Below are positions 1 to 7,662 of a stretch of 31,909 nucleotides of DNA, in pieces. Source of the stretch: UBA10161 sp964581105 (GTDB lineage Archaea > Micrarchaeota > Micrarchaeia > Anstonellales > Anstonellaceae); assembly GCA_964581105.1 (NCBI GenBank), contig CAZOMB010000013.1:1-31909 (forward strand), given 5' to 3'. Below the pieces are notes generated by a model that searched no databases, had not been told where the DNA came from, and saw nothing but the letters and a program-made list of their open reading frames with translations. Each line of letters starts with the position of its first letter. Position 1 is the first letter of the stretch. The translations under genes and the position numbers were made by a program.

Positions 1-107
1 TGAGCAAAAAGTCTTTTAAACCCTAGCCTCTTGAATAGAGACGTAGCAAGAGACAAAAAGAAAAGCAATTTGTCTTCTAATAAAGAAAATTTATGGGGTG
101 AGTTACT

Positions 108-815
108 ATGTACCCTCCGGCTCAGCAGGCATATGACCGTGCAATAACAGTGTTTTCGCCAGACGGCAGGCTCTTCCAGGTGGAATATGCAAAAGAGGCT
201 GTCAAAAGGGGAGCAACTGCAATTGGCATGATATTCAATGGCGGAGTGCTTTTGGTTGCATACAAAAATGCGCCTTCAAAGCTTCTTGTGCCAGAGTCAA
301 TGAAAAAAATATTTGAGATTGACAAGCACATTGCAGCAACTGCCTCAGGCCTTATTGCTGACGCAAGAAGGCTGGTAGACCTTTCCAGGCTTGAGTCACA
401 GCGCCACAAGCTTGCTTATGCAGAGTCACCATCAGTTGAAACAATTGCAAAAGAGCTTTGCGACCTAATGCAGGTATATACCCAGTACGGGGGAATAAGG
501 CCATTCGGAGTATCTCTTCTTGTTGCAGGGGTGGACACGCAGCCAAGGCTTTTTGAGGCAGAGCCCTCAGGGGCGCTCACAGGCTATGTTGCTGATGCAA
601 TAGGCTCAGGAAAAAAAGAAGTGGAAGAGTTCTTTGAAAAAGAGTACAAGGAAGCAATGACACAGGATGAGGCAATTGGCCTTGCAATAAAAGCCCTGAA
701 AAAGGCAGGCGACACAAAAATAAGGCCTGACACTTTGGAAATTGCTGTTGCAACAATGAAGAAAAAGACCTTTTCAATCCTTTCGCAAAAAGAGGTTGCA
801 AAATACATAAAATAA
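108..815 (+). CDS. psmA: Proteasome alpha subunit
   Basis: This is the alpha subunit of the archaeal 20S proteasome. Alpha subunits form the outer heptameric rings, gate substrate entry and dock the PAN or Cdc48 ATPase in the cytoplasm. The 235-aa length is normal. The N-terminal gate region is followed by the alpha-type signature GRLFQVEYA at residues 20-28 and then by the Ntn-hydrolase fold without a catalytic N-terminal Thr, which separates it from the beta subunit. The ATG at 108 follows a strong GGGGTGA ribosome-binding site at 95-101. A TTTTAAA element at 14-20 may be a promoter, but that would give a leader of about 65 nt. It is the first gene of the superoperon visible here; the RNase P and L15e genes that often precede it would lie outside the window. 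Confidence 0.97.
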   Translation: MYPPAQQAYDRAITVFSPDGRLFQVEYAKEAVKRGATAIGMIFNGGVLLVAYKNAPSKLLVPESMKKIFEIDKHIAATASGLIADARRLVDLSRLESQRHKLAYAESPSVETIAKELCDLMQVYTQYGGIRPFGVSLLVAGVDTQPRLFEAEPSGALTGYVADAIGSGKKEVEEFFEKEYKEAMTQDEAIGLAIKALKKAGDTKIRPDTLEIAVATMKKKTFSILSQKEVAKYIK

Positions 816-827
816 GGGGCCAATAAG

Positions 828-1520
828 ATGGCAAGCCTTGAAAAGTCAATAACAGCACACATGGACATAAAGGGTGAGAGGTTTGAAGTCATAGTTGACC
901 CTGACCTTGCCTACCAGTACAGGATTGGGCAGAAAAAAGAGCTCAACAATGTCCTGACAGTCGAGGAAATATTCAAGAATTTCAGGAATGGTGACAGGCA
1001 CAATACATCTGCAATTCAAAAGGCATTTGGCACAACAGACGTATATGAGATTGCTGACAGGATAATCAAAAAAGGCAATTTGCAGCTGACAACTGACCAG
1101 AAAAGGAAAATGCTTGCAGAAAAAAAGAAGCAGATTATAGCAATATTGATGAGAGAATGCATTGACCCAAGGACAGGCGCGCCGCACACGCAGATGCGCC
1201 TTGAGCAGGCCCTTGAAAAATCCCGCGCTCCGATTGATGGGTTTAAAGAGGCATCAGAGCAAATTGAGGCAGTTGCAAAGGCAATGCGCCCATTAATACC
1301 AATGAAGTTTGAGCATGTCAGGGTTGCAGTAAAGGTCCCCCCTGAATATGCGCAAAGGATTTATGGGACTCTCAAGGGATATGGGATACAAAAGGAGGAA
1401 TGGGCAAGAGACGGAAGCCTGATAGTTGTCATTGAAATGCCTGCAGGAATGCAAGGGGAATTTTATGACAGGCTCAACAAGGCAACAGCAGGCGCAGCAG
1501 AAACAAAGCTTATGAAATAA
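828..1520 (+). CDS. SBDS family ribosome maturation protein (Sdo1)
   Basis: This is the archaeal orthologue of Shwachman-Bodian-Diamond syndrome protein. In eukaryotes it works with an EF2-like GTPase to release eIF6 (archaeal aIF6) from the large ribosomal subunit. At 230 aa it has the usual three domains: the N-terminal FYSH domain (about 1-90, with the conserved stretch from VIVDPDLAYQYRIG to the NGDRHNTSAIQKAFGT segment), a central helical domain with ECIDPRTGAPHTQMRLEQAL, and a C-terminal ferredoxin-like domain. It begins 12 nt after psmA. Its stop codon overlaps an upstream ATG of the rrp4 frame. Position between psmA and rrp4 is the classical archaeal order and supports the call. Confidence 0.96.
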   Translation: MASLEKSITAHMDIKGERFEVIVDPDLAYQYRIGQKKELNNVLTVEEIFKNFRNGDRHNTSAIQKAFGTTDVYEIADRIIKKGNLQLTTDQKRKMLAEKKKQIIAILMRECIDPRTGAPHTQMRLEQALEKSRAPIDGFKEASEQIEAVAKAMRPLIPMKFEHVRVAVKVPPEYAQRIYGTLKGYGIQKEEWARDGSLIVVIEMPAGMQGEFYDRLNKATAGAAETKLMK

Positions 1521-1531
1521 TGGTGATTTTA

Positions 1532-2131
1532 ATGCAGGGAAAGATTGTAATGCCAGGCGAGCTTATCTCGGAAAAGCCAGAAAGGATAAGCTACTCATAT
1601 GTTGACAATGGGAAAACTTACTCAACAGTTGTCGGGCTTTTCTCAAAAGGAAAGCTGGTTCCTCTTCAGGGCCCTTATGAGCCTTTGCCAGATGACCTGG
1701 TTGTAGGCATAGTTGCAGAAGTGAGGTTTTCCGGGTACAATATTGACATGAACTCGCCTTATATGGCATTTCTCTCATCAAGGGAAATCAGGGAGAGGTT
1801 TTCAATGTCTGACGCAATACTTGCAAGGATAATCAAGGTTGACGAGGTAAAGAGCATTGACCTTGGGGATGCAAAAAAGCTCCCAAAAGGCTTGCTCATA
1901 AAGGTATCGCCAGTAAAAGTGCCCAGGATAATCGGAAAGAAAAACTCAATGGTTGACATGCTCAAGTCAGCGACAGGCTGCGACATATTCATAGGAAGGA
2001 ATGGCTATATCTGGATTGCAGGCAAGGGAGACGCTATCCTTGTTCAAAAGGCAATAAAGATGATTGAAGCCCAGGCACATACAACAGGGCTTACAGACAG
2101 GGTAGCGCAGTTCCTCAAAAAGCAAAAATGA
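1532..2131 (+). CDS. rrp4: Exosome RNA-binding subunit Rrp4
   Basis: Rrp4 is an RNA-binding cap subunit of the archaeal exosome, which degrades and tails RNA from the 3' end. The 199-aa product has the N-terminal exosome domain (KIVMPGELI), an S1-like region around residues 55-115 and a KH domain with VPRIIGKKNSM near residue 130. That S1 plus KH arrangement distinguishes Rrp4 from the zinc-ribbon subunit Csl4. The frame is open from an ATG at 1520, but the ATG at 1532 is preferred because it follows GGTGAT at 1522-1527 with the 4-nt spacing seen in front of other genes here. It lies directly upstream of the two RNase PH-fold subunits of the same complex. Confidence 0.95.
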   Translation: MQGKIVMPGELISEKPERISYSYVDNGKTYSTVVGLFSKGKLVPLQGPYEPLPDDLVVGIVAEVRFSGYNIDMNSPYMAFLSSREIRERFSMSDAILARIIKVDEVKSIDLGDAKKLPKGLLIKVSPVKVPRIIGKKNSMVDMLKSATGCDIFIGRNGYIWIAGKGDAILVQKAIKMIEAQAHTTGLTDRVAQFLKKQK

Positions 2132-2144
2132 TAATGGTGGTATA

Positions 2145-2900
2145 ATGGGTTCATCGCAAGACAAGCCAAAGCTTTTGACAAACGGAAAAAGGATAGACGG
2201 CAGGGGAGTGGAGGATTTAAGGCCAATCAAAGTAGAAGCGCGGGTCCTTAATGATGCTGACGGCTCTGCATATATTGAATGGGGCAAGAACAAAATCCTT
2301 GCCGGGGTATATGGGCCTTCAGAATGCATTCCAAGGCATGACCAGTCCCTTTACCGATCAGTAGTAAGGTGCCGCTATAACATGGCTCCATTCTCAGGGC
2401 TTGAGGGCCATGGGAGAAGCGGCCCGTCAAGAAGGAGCAAAGAGCTTTCAAAAGTTCTCAAAGAAGCATTTGAAAACGTGATAATATCAGAAAACTTCCC
2501 CAAAACGCAGATTGAAATCTATGTTGAAGTATTGCAGTCTGACGGCGGCACACGCTGCGCTGCGCTTACTGCAGCAGCAGTTGCTCTTGCAGACGCAGGA
2601 ATACCGATGAAAGACATACTTTCAGCTGTTGCAGTATGCAAAATAGACGGGCAGATTGCATTAGACCCTGGCAAGGAAGAGGACAATTTCGGGGAGTCTG
2701 ACATGCCAATGGCATTTTCCACAAGAACAGGGGAAATAATGCTTTTCCAGATGGACGGGCTTCTCACAAAAGAAGAATTTTCAAAAGGGGTAAAGCTTGC
2801 AAGAGCTGCAGCAGAAAAGATAAGAAAAATACAGACTGACGCAATAGGCAAGGCTTATGAGGAGCCAAAAACTGAAAGGTTCCTCACAATAAAGAAGTGA
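2145..2900 (+). CDS. rrp41: Exosome catalytic subunit Rrp41 (RNase PH fold)
   Basis: Rrp41 is the catalytic subunit of the hexameric Rrp41/Rrp42 ring and carries out phosphorolytic 3'-to-5' RNA degradation. The 251-aa protein starts with the family pattern NGKRIDGRG and contains YVEVLQSDGGTRCAALTAA. The segment ESDMPMA carries Asp186, in the position of the catalytic Asp of characterised archaeal Rrp41. The basic stretch SGPSRRSKELS matches the phosphate/RNA-binding region. The start follows GGTGGT at 2135-2140. It lies 13 nt after rrp4 and 4 nt before rrp42, so the three subunits are almost certainly made from one transcript. Confidence 0.97.
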   Translation: MGSSQDKPKLLTNGKRIDGRGVEDLRPIKVEARVLNDADGSAYIEWGKNKILAGVYGPSECIPRHDQSLYRSVVRCRYNMAPFSGLEGHGRSGPSRRSKELSKVLKEAFENVIISENFPKTQIEIYVEVLQSDGGTRCAALTAAAVALADAGIPMKDILSAVAVCKIDGQIALDPGKEEDNFGESDMPMAFSTRTGEIMLFQMDGLLTKEEFSKGVKLARAAAEKIRKIQTDAIGKAYEEPKTERFLTIKK

Positions 2901-2904
2901 TAAT

Positions 2905-3675
2905 ATGGAAACACTAAACGAGATAAAAAAAGACACGCTTTGCTCCCTTTTGGCAGCAGGCAAAAGGGCAGACAACAGGGGGATGAATGATTACCGGCAA
3001 ATAAAAGTACAGAAAGAGCCATTCCAAAACGCAGAAGGCTCTGCAGTAGTTTCAATTGGCAAAAGCCAGGTTGCAGCAGGAATAAAGTTTTCCATTGCAA
3101 CCCCTTTTCCTGACAGGCCAAAAGATGGAATACTCTCAACTTCAGCTGATTTGCTCCCTCTTGCTTCCCATTTGTTTGAAACAGGCCCTCCAAGGGAAGA
3201 GGCAATAGAGCTTGCAAGAGTAGTTGACAGGGGAATAAGAAGCGCTGAAACAATTGATTTGGCCTCATTTTTCCTTGAGGATGAAAAAGTCCTGGCACTT
3301 TACATTGACATTTTTGTTCTTGACCATGACGGCAACCTTATAGACTGCTCAGCACTTGCTGCAATGTGTGCGCTTTCCTGCGCAAGGATGCCAAAGGTTG
3401 AAGATGGAAAAATAGTTTATGGCGAATACTCTGGAAAGCTTCCAATAAAGGAAAAAGTGGTTTCCTGCACATTCGGGAAACTGAATTCCAGGGCATTTTT
3501 GGACCCTTCGCTTGACGAGCAAAAGGGAATGGACGCAAGGCTGACCCTTTCAACAACTTCAAAGAATTTGTGCGCAGGCCAGAAAGGCGGCTGGGGCACT
3601 TTCTCAGAAAAGGATTTAAGCGACTTGTTTGATATTGCAATGGAAAAGGGCAAAGAGCTTCGCGCCCTTGTTTGA
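2905..3675 (+). CDS. rrp42: Exosome subunit Rrp42 (RNase PH fold, non-catalytic)
   Basis: Rrp42 is the structural partner of Rrp41 in the exosome ring and contributes to RNA and phosphate binding without its own active site. The 256-aa sequence has the RNase PH-fold core, including GKRADNRGMNDYRQIKV near the N-terminus and the helix IDCSALAAMCALS. It lacks the catalytic Asp motif found in Rrp41, as expected for this subunit. It follows Rrp41 by 4 nt. The order rrp4-rrp41-rrp42 is conserved widely in archaea. Confidence 0.95.
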   Translation: METLNEIKKDTLCSLLAAGKRADNRGMNDYRQIKVQKEPFQNAEGSAVVSIGKSQVAAGIKFSIATPFPDRPKDGILSTSADLLPLASHLFETGPPREEAIELARVVDRGIRSAETIDLASFFLEDEKVLALYIDIFVLDHDGNLIDCSALAAMCALSCARMPKVEDGKIVYGEYSGKLPIKEKVVSCTFGKLNSRAFLDPSLDEQKGMDARLTLSTTSKNLCAGQKGGWGTFSEKDLSDLFDIAMEKGKELRALV

Positions 3676-3690
3676 AGTTTGGTGGTTTTG

Positions 3691-3927
3691 ATGGTTAAAA
3701 AAGATGTCAGGCACGGCGCAGAGCTTAGGAAAAGGGCTCAAAAAGTTGACAAAATGCGCCAATCCCTTTTCTTATGCCCAAAATGCGGCAAAAAAAAGGT
3801 GAAAAGAAAGTCCAACTCGCTTTGGAAGTGCCGGTCATGCAATGCTGTATTTGCAGGGGGAACATATTCGCTTTCAACCCCTGCAGGAGACCTTGCCAAA
3901 AGGCAGATTTCAGAATACAAGAGGTAG
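3691..3927 (+). CDS. rpl37ae: Large-subunit ribosomal protein L37Ae (eL43)
   Basis: This is a zinc-ribbon protein of the large ribosomal subunit. The 78-aa product has two CxxC pairs (Cys29/Cys32 in CPKCG and Cys47/Cys50 in CRSC) and the C-terminal ribbon segment FAGGTYSLSTPAG. The frame is open from a TTG at 3679, but the ATG at 3691 follows GGTGGT at 3681-3686 and gives the family N-terminus MVKKDVRHG. It lies between rrp42 and the RNA polymerase P subunit, the standard archaeal order. Confidence 0.95.
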   Translation: MVKKDVRHGAELRKRAQKVDKMRQSLFLCPKCGKKKVKRKSNSLWKCRSCNAVFAGGTYSLSTPAGDLAKRQISEYKR

Positions 3928-3931
3928 TTTT

Positions 3932-4063
3932 ATGTACAGTTGCCCAAAATGCAACAAAACGTTTGATTCGTCTGGGAGCAAAACAACCAGGTGCCCTTTT
4001 TGCGGAAACAGGATAATTTACAAGTCCCGCGAGCCAGTTGCCCGTGATGTGTCCACAGACTAG
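3932..4063 (+). CDS. rpoP: DNA-directed RNA polymerase subunit P (Rpo12)
   Basis: This is the small zinc-binding subunit of archaeal RNA polymerase, equivalent to eukaryotic Rpb12. The 43-aa product is typical in size. It has Cys4/Cys7 and Cys21/Cys24 as a four-Cys zinc site and the conserved tail FCGNRIIYKSREPVARDV. The ATG at 3932 lies 4 nt after the L37Ae stop codon. An upstream in-frame extension from 3842 only reads through the L37Ae gene and is not likely to be used. Confidence 0.93.
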   Translation: MYSCPKCNKTFDSSGSKTTRCPFCGNRIIYKSREPVARDVSTD

Positions 4064-4072
4064 GCTGATAAG

Positions 4073-4525
4073 GTGCTTATAACAACAGGCAGGAATCCAG
4101 ATGCTGCCTCAAGGCTCATAGCAAATGCGCTCTTTTTGGCAGTCCCTGGCTCAAGGCTTGAGAACAGGGGGCAAAGAAGCCTCTCATTTCTCGCTTCAAA
4201 GGCAAAAAAACTCCATTTTGAAAGATTGTGCACAATTTACAGGCAGGAAAATTCCCCCAAGCAAATACTATTCATGTCAGTTGGAAAGCAGGAAAAATGG
4301 CTTTCCCCAAAATTAACAATAATAAAATGCTCTGCAAAAAAACTAAAAGCCAACCAGTCCTTGTGCATTAAAATAAAAGGCACAAAAGCAAAAGCAATGC
4401 AAAGGCTGATAATGCCAAAAAATAGCTCAGACGAGCCAGAATCAGCTCTTTTATGCACTGCAAAAAAGCTTGTGCTTTTCATTGGCAAAAGAAAAATACT
4501 TGAATTGGGTGTAAAGTATGGGTAA
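4073..4525 (+). CDS. Brix domain ribosome-biogenesis protein (Imp4-like)
   Basis: Archaeal Brix proteins are the single-domain relatives of eukaryotic Imp4, Rpf1 and Brx1, which act in rRNA processing and subunit assembly. The 150-aa length fits the minimal archaeal form. A GTG start gives MLITTGRNPDAASRLIANAL, matching the family N-terminus (ITTSRxP). The region around residues 60-75 (PKQILFMSVGKQEK) resembles the sigma70-like RNA-binding segment. No clear ribosome-binding site precedes it, so the GTG is chosen on the match to the family. It ends inside the start of the next gene (8-bp overlap). The superoperon position is typical. Confidence 0.8.
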   Translation: MLITTGRNPDAASRLIANALFLAVPGSRLENRGQRSLSFLASKAKKLHFERLCTIYRQENSPKQILFMSVGKQEKWLSPKLTIIKCSAKKLKANQSLCIKIKGTKAKAMQRLIMPKNSSDEPESALLCTAKKLVLFIGKRKILELGVKYG

Positions 4526-4766
4526 GGTATCAGCAACAGCCGAATTAAGCATGTCATTTGATGAAAAGGCATCAGCAAAAGCTGCTTATGATTCGCTTTT
4601 GCAGGAGGCTGACTTTTCTCACAGGGGAGGCTCAAAAGTAGCCCTTTCAGGGAAAAAAGTTAAAATCAGCATAAAGGCAAATGACCCAGTGTCCCTAAGG
4701 GCTTCCCTGAACTCATACCTGCGCCTCATGCATATTATTAAAACACTTGACAAAGATAGAGAATAG
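4518..4766 (+). CDS. pcc1: KEOPS complex subunit Pcc1
   Basis: Pcc1 is the small dimerisation subunit of KEOPS, which makes the t6A modification at position 37 of ANN-decoding tRNAs. The 82-aa protein begins with the strand pattern VSATAELSMSFDEKASAKAAYDSLLQEA and ends with DPVSLRASLNSYLRLMHIIKTLD, the pattern of the family's LRASLNSxLR helix. It overlaps the Brix gene by 8 bp, which implies translational coupling. Its location before prefoldin beta is common in archaea. The call rests on this pattern plus context. Confidence 0.87.
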   Translation: MGKVSATAELSMSFDEKASAKAAYDSLLQEADFSHRGGSKVALSGKKVKISIKANDPVSLRASLNSYLRLMHIIKTLDKDRE

Positions 4767-4782
4767 AGGAGGTTTGGTTTTT

Positions 4783-5142
4783 ATGGCAAAAGAGCTTCGC
4801 AATGCAGCAGAGCTTCAAAGGCAGCTTACTGAGTTCCAGGAATTGCAGCGCCAGGCACAGGCAATGGCAATGCAAAGGCAGCAAATGATCCTGCAGATAG
4901 AGGAAATAAGGGCTGCTGAAGCTGAGCTTGGAAAGTCAAAAAAGGGCATTTACCGTGTTTTAGGCCCATTGCTCATAGAGTCAAGCAAGGATGACGCTGC
5001 TGCTGACCTGAAGGGCAAAAAAGAGCTATATGAAATGAGAATCTCTGTGCTTGAAAAGCAGGAAAAGAAAGTAGCCCCAAGGCTGGATGAGCTGAGAAAA
5101 ACCCTTGAAACAGCCCTCAGGGAAAACAAGCTTTCAAGATAA
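4783..5142 (+). CDS. pfdB: Prefoldin beta subunit
   Basis: Prefoldin is a hexameric chaperone with coiled-coil tentacles that delivers unfolded proteins to the group II chaperonin. The 119-aa product is two long coiled coils (about 8-45 and 75-115) joined by a beta-hairpin segment, GIYRVLGPLLIESSKDDA, which is the beta-subunit pattern. The reading frame opens at 4747 inside pcc1, but the ATG at 4783 follows a purine-rich GAGGAGG at 4766-4772 and gives MAKELRNAAELQRQL. Spacing suggests the same transcript as pcc1 and the DHH gene. Confidence 0.93.
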   Translation: MAKELRNAAELQRQLTEFQELQRQAQAMAMQRQQMILQIEEIRAAEAELGKSKKGIYRVLGPLLIESSKDDAAADLKGKKELYEMRISVLEKQEKKVAPRLDELRKTLETALRENKLSR

Positions 5143-5173
5143 GAAAACTGAGCTTTCCCAAGGTGGCATAAGA

Positions 5174-6166
5174 ATGGCAGTTTCTCGCAAAAACAGGAAG
5201 GTTAGCCTAATTTTTTCAAGGCTCAGAAGAAAAAGGGCAATAATCACTTTTCACTCGCTTGGGGATGTTGACGCAGTTGGGGCAGCAATTGCGCTCAAGC
5301 GCTTTATTGGGAAAAGATGCATAATTGCCCCTCCTGACAAGCCAAACTCTGCAGCAAAAAAGCTTCTTGATTACACAAAAACAAGTACAACCCCTTTTTC
5401 CAGCATAAAGCTTTCTCAAAAAGATTTCATAATAGTGCTTGACTCATCCTCACCTCACCTTGTTTCGCATCTTGCAGGAACAAAGCCTGACCTTTTGATT
5501 GACCATCACACGCGCTTTGGAGGGGAAATATCTGCGAAAAAGGAAATAAATGACCCAGCAGCTTCAGCTACCTGTGAAATCCTTTACTTTATGCTCAAGC
5601 CTCAAGACAGGATTTCATGCATTGCGCTTTTGCTTGGCATAATGTGCGACAGCGCGAATTTCAAGTATGCAACTCCGCGCACATTTGAGGCAGCAGGCTT
5701 TCTCCTTGAAAAGTCAGGGCTTTCCTATTCACAGCTTCTCCTGCTTTCCTCAACGCCATCCTCTTTTGGGGAAAGGCTTGAGTCACTTCGCTCATGCCAG
5801 TCAGTATCAGCTGAAAGGATTGGCCAGCACATAGTTGCAACAGCAATGGCCAAATCTTATGAGGCGCATTTTGCAGATGCTCTTGTGCATTTAGGCGCAG
5901 ACATAGCATTTGTCGGCTGCCGTGGCTCTGACGCAAGAATATCAGCGCGAATGAAAGACTCAATGCTGGGGCATGTTAGGCTTGATAAAATAATGTTTGA
6001 AGTGGGAAAAATCCTTGGGGGAAGCGGAAGCGGACATGAGTTGGCAGCAGGCGCGTCAGGAAAAGACAAGGAAAACCTAAGGCCAGCGCTTGGAATATGC
6101 AAAAAGCTTGCAGAGCAACAGATACTTTCAAAAGAAAAGGGGAAGATAAGTAAAATAGAGTGGTGA
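5174..6166 (+). CDS. DHH/DHHA1 family phosphoesterase (NrnA/RecJ-like)
   Basis: DHH phosphoesterases are manganese-dependent enzymes that cleave oligoribonucleotides, cyclic dinucleotides or single-stranded DNA. The 330-aa protein has motif I HSLGDVDAVG at about 27-36 (family form HxxPDxDAxGS), motif II near residue 89 (IVLDSSSP), motif III LLIDHH near 110, and motif IV IMCDSANF. The DHHA1 substrate-binding domain ends in GSGSGHELAAGASG, a variant of GGGHxxAAG. In motif I, Gly replaces the usual Pro. The ATG at 5174 follows AGGTGG at 5161-5166. A DHH gene after prefoldin beta is common in archaea; substrate cannot be told from the sequence. Confidence 0.88.
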   Translation: MAVSRKNRKVSLIFSRLRRKRAIITFHSLGDVDAVGAAIALKRFIGKRCIIAPPDKPNSAAKKLLDYTKTSTTPFSSIKLSQKDFIIVLDSSSPHLVSHLAGTKPDLLIDHHTRFGGEISAKKEINDPAASATCEILYFMLKPQDRISCIALLLGIMCDSANFKYATPRTFEAAGFLLEKSGLSYSQLLLLSSTPSSFGERLESLRSCQSVSAERIGQHIVATAMAKSYEAHFADALVHLGADIAFVGCRGSDARISARMKDSMLGHVRLDKIMFEVGKILGGSGSGHELAAGASGKDKENLRPALGICKKLAEQQILSKEKGKISKIEW

Positions 6167-6273
6167 CACCAACTCACGCCTAAAGGCGTGAGTTTCTGGT
6201 GGGAATATGTACAGATGACACATACACGCCTTTACCCCTGCCTGAAGGCAGGGGCTTCGGGCGAGAGTTGGTG
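6167..6273. mobile_element. Two-hairpin element resembling minimal IS200/IS605 ends (PATE/MITE-like)
   Basis: The element starts right after the DHH stop codon. Hairpin 1 is a perfect 10-bp stem (6171-6180 with 6185-6194) with a TAAA loop. Hairpin 2 is a perfect 8-bp stem (6235-6242 with 6247-6254) with a TGAA loop, followed by CTTCGGGCGAG. An outer repeat, CACCAACTC at 6167-6175 and GAGTTGGTG at 6265-6273, closes it. Subterminal hairpins with GCC-TRAA-GGC tips followed by CTTCGGGC resemble the left and right ends of archaeal IS200/IS605 elements, which TnpA recognises as single-strand hairpins. No tnpA or tnpB lies between them, so this would be a non-autonomous remnant. It could instead be a structured leader RNA of purA. 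Confidence 0.5.
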
Positions 6274-6276
6274 ATT
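6271..6276 (+). promoter_or_regulatory. purA ribosome-binding site inside an inverted repeat
   Basis: GTGATT, part of GGTGAT at 6270-6275, lies 3-4 nt before the purA ATG at 6279. Its GGTG is the last part of the outer repeat arm 6265-6273, which can pair with CACC at 6167-6170. If the outer stem forms in RNA, the ribosome-binding site is masked. Confidence 0.55.
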
Positions 6277-6278
6277 TA

Positions 6279-7589
6279 ATGCCAGTGGCAGTTGTTGTTG
6301 GAACCCAGTGGGGAGATGAAGGAAAAGGAAAGCTTGTTGACTTTTATGCATCAAGGGCAGACATAATAATCAGGTATTGCGGGGGAGCAAACGCAGGCCA
6401 CACAATAGTCTCAAAAGGAAAAAAATATGCATTCCATCACATTCCCTCAGGGGTGCTTTACAAGGGAAAGACAAACATAATAGGGAATGGCACAGTAATC
6501 GACCCAAAACAGCTTCTTAGCGAAATAGACAACCTCATTTTATCAGGAATAAAGCCAAACCTAATAATTTCACCGCGCGCGCATGTTGTAATGCCATACC
6601 ATTTGGTTCTTGACACGGCAGAAGAGCAGAAAAAAGGCAAAATGGCAGCAGGAACAACAAAAAAGGGAATAGGCCCCTGCTACTCAGACAAGGCAGCAAG
6701 GTTTGGCATAAGAATATCAGAATTGCTTGAGCCAGAGCTTTTCAGGCAAAAGCTTCATACAATGCACCAGCTCAAAAGCAGGGTAATTGAGGGGGTATAT
6801 GGCATGAAGTTCAGCCAGGATGAAGAGCAAATATTTGCTGAGTACTCGGAATATGCAGCAAGGCTTGCCCCATATGTAAAAGAAACAGCAAGCATAATAC
6901 ACACAGCAATTGAAAAGAAAAAGAAAGTGCTGCTTGAAGGAGCTCAGGCAACAATGCTTGACATAGACCATGGCTTGTACCCGTTTGGCACCTCTTCCAA
7001 TACAACAGCAGGAGGCGCATGCACAGGCTCAGGAATAGGCCCAACAGCAATAAGCCAGGTAATAGGCGTAGTAAAAGTATATACCTCAAGAGTTGGCTCA
7101 GGGCCCTTGCCAACAGAGCTTCATGGCTCAACAGGGGATTTCATAAGAAACAAAGGCGGAGAATATGGCACAACCACTGGAAGGCCAAGAAGGATTGGCT
7201 GGCTTGACTTATGCACATTGCGCCACTCAGCAGCAGTAAACAGCCTTACAGGCCTTGGGTTTACAAGGCTTGATACTTTGTCTGGCCTGAAAAAAGTAAA
7301 AGTATGCACGCATTACTTGCTTGAAGGAAAAAAAGTGACAATGCAGCCAGCCTCATACACAAAGCTTTCAAAGTGCAGGCCTGTTTACAAGGAATTTTCT
7401 GGCTGGGAGGACCTTGGCAATAAAGGATGGCTCAAAACAGCCAAATCCGGATACAAGTCATTGCCAAAAAATGCGCGCAATTACATTGAATTTATATCAA
7501 AAGAGCTCAAAGTGCCAGCATACATAATTTCAGTTGGCCCTGGAAGGGAGGATACAATCGTTTTAAAAGACGTATTTAAGAGAAAATAA
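6279..7589 (+). CDS. purA: Adenylosuccinate synthetase
   Basis: PurA joins IMP and aspartate using GTP to give adenylosuccinate, the first committed step from IMP to AMP. At 436 aa it is the long, bacterial/eukaryotic-type form, not the roughly 340-aa form of many archaea. The GTP-binding loop GTQWGDEGKGK is at residues 8-18, with catalytic Asp13 and with His41 in NAGHT. Later motifs include GTTKKGIGPCYSDKAAR, QATMLDIDHGLYPFGTSSNTTAGG and the terminal base-recognition segment SVGPGRED. Its ribosome-binding site belongs to the hairpin element upstream, which may affect its expression. No other purine-pathway gene lies in the window. Confidence 0.97.
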   Translation: MPVAVVVGTQWGDEGKGKLVDFYASRADIIIRYCGGANAGHTIVSKGKKYAFHHIPSGVLYKGKTNIIGNGTVIDPKQLLSEIDNLILSGIKPNLIISPRAHVVMPYHLVLDTAEEQKKGKMAAGTTKKGIGPCYSDKAARFGIRISELLEPELFRQKLHTMHQLKSRVIEGVYGMKFSQDEEQIFAEYSEYAARLAPYVKETASIIHTAIEKKKKVLLEGAQATMLDIDHGLYPFGTSSNTTAGGACTGSGIGPTAISQVIGVVKVYTSRVGSGPLPTELHGSTGDFIRNKGGEYGTTTGRPRRIGWLDLCTLRHSAAVNSLTGLGFTRLDTLSGLKKVKVCTHYLLEGKKVTMQPASYTKLSKCRPVYKEFSGWEDLGNKGWLKTAKSGYKSLPKNARNYIEFISKELKVPAYIISVGPGREDTIVLKDVFKRK

Positions 7590-7624
7590 ACCAGCCTCAG
7601 GATGTTTTGCATTCTGGGGAGATA

Positions 7625-7662
7625 GCAAGAACCCACCTCATGATAACCTTAATGGTTCTTGC
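7625..7662. repeat. 9-bp inverted repeat next to tRNA-Thr
   Basis: GCAAGAACC at 7625-7633 and GGTTCTTGC at 7654-7662 form a perfect 9-bp stem with a 20-nt loop. The second arm ends at the base before the first nucleotide of tRNA-Thr. There is no T-run after it, so a purA terminator is possible but not obvious. It could be a tRNA leader hairpin; the loop includes an AT-rich stretch where a promoter would be expected. Confidence 0.55.

Noticed and set aside
3774..4016. 80-aa frame overlapping L37Ae and RpoP
   Set aside because: It is a shadow in a third frame across two well-recognised genes.
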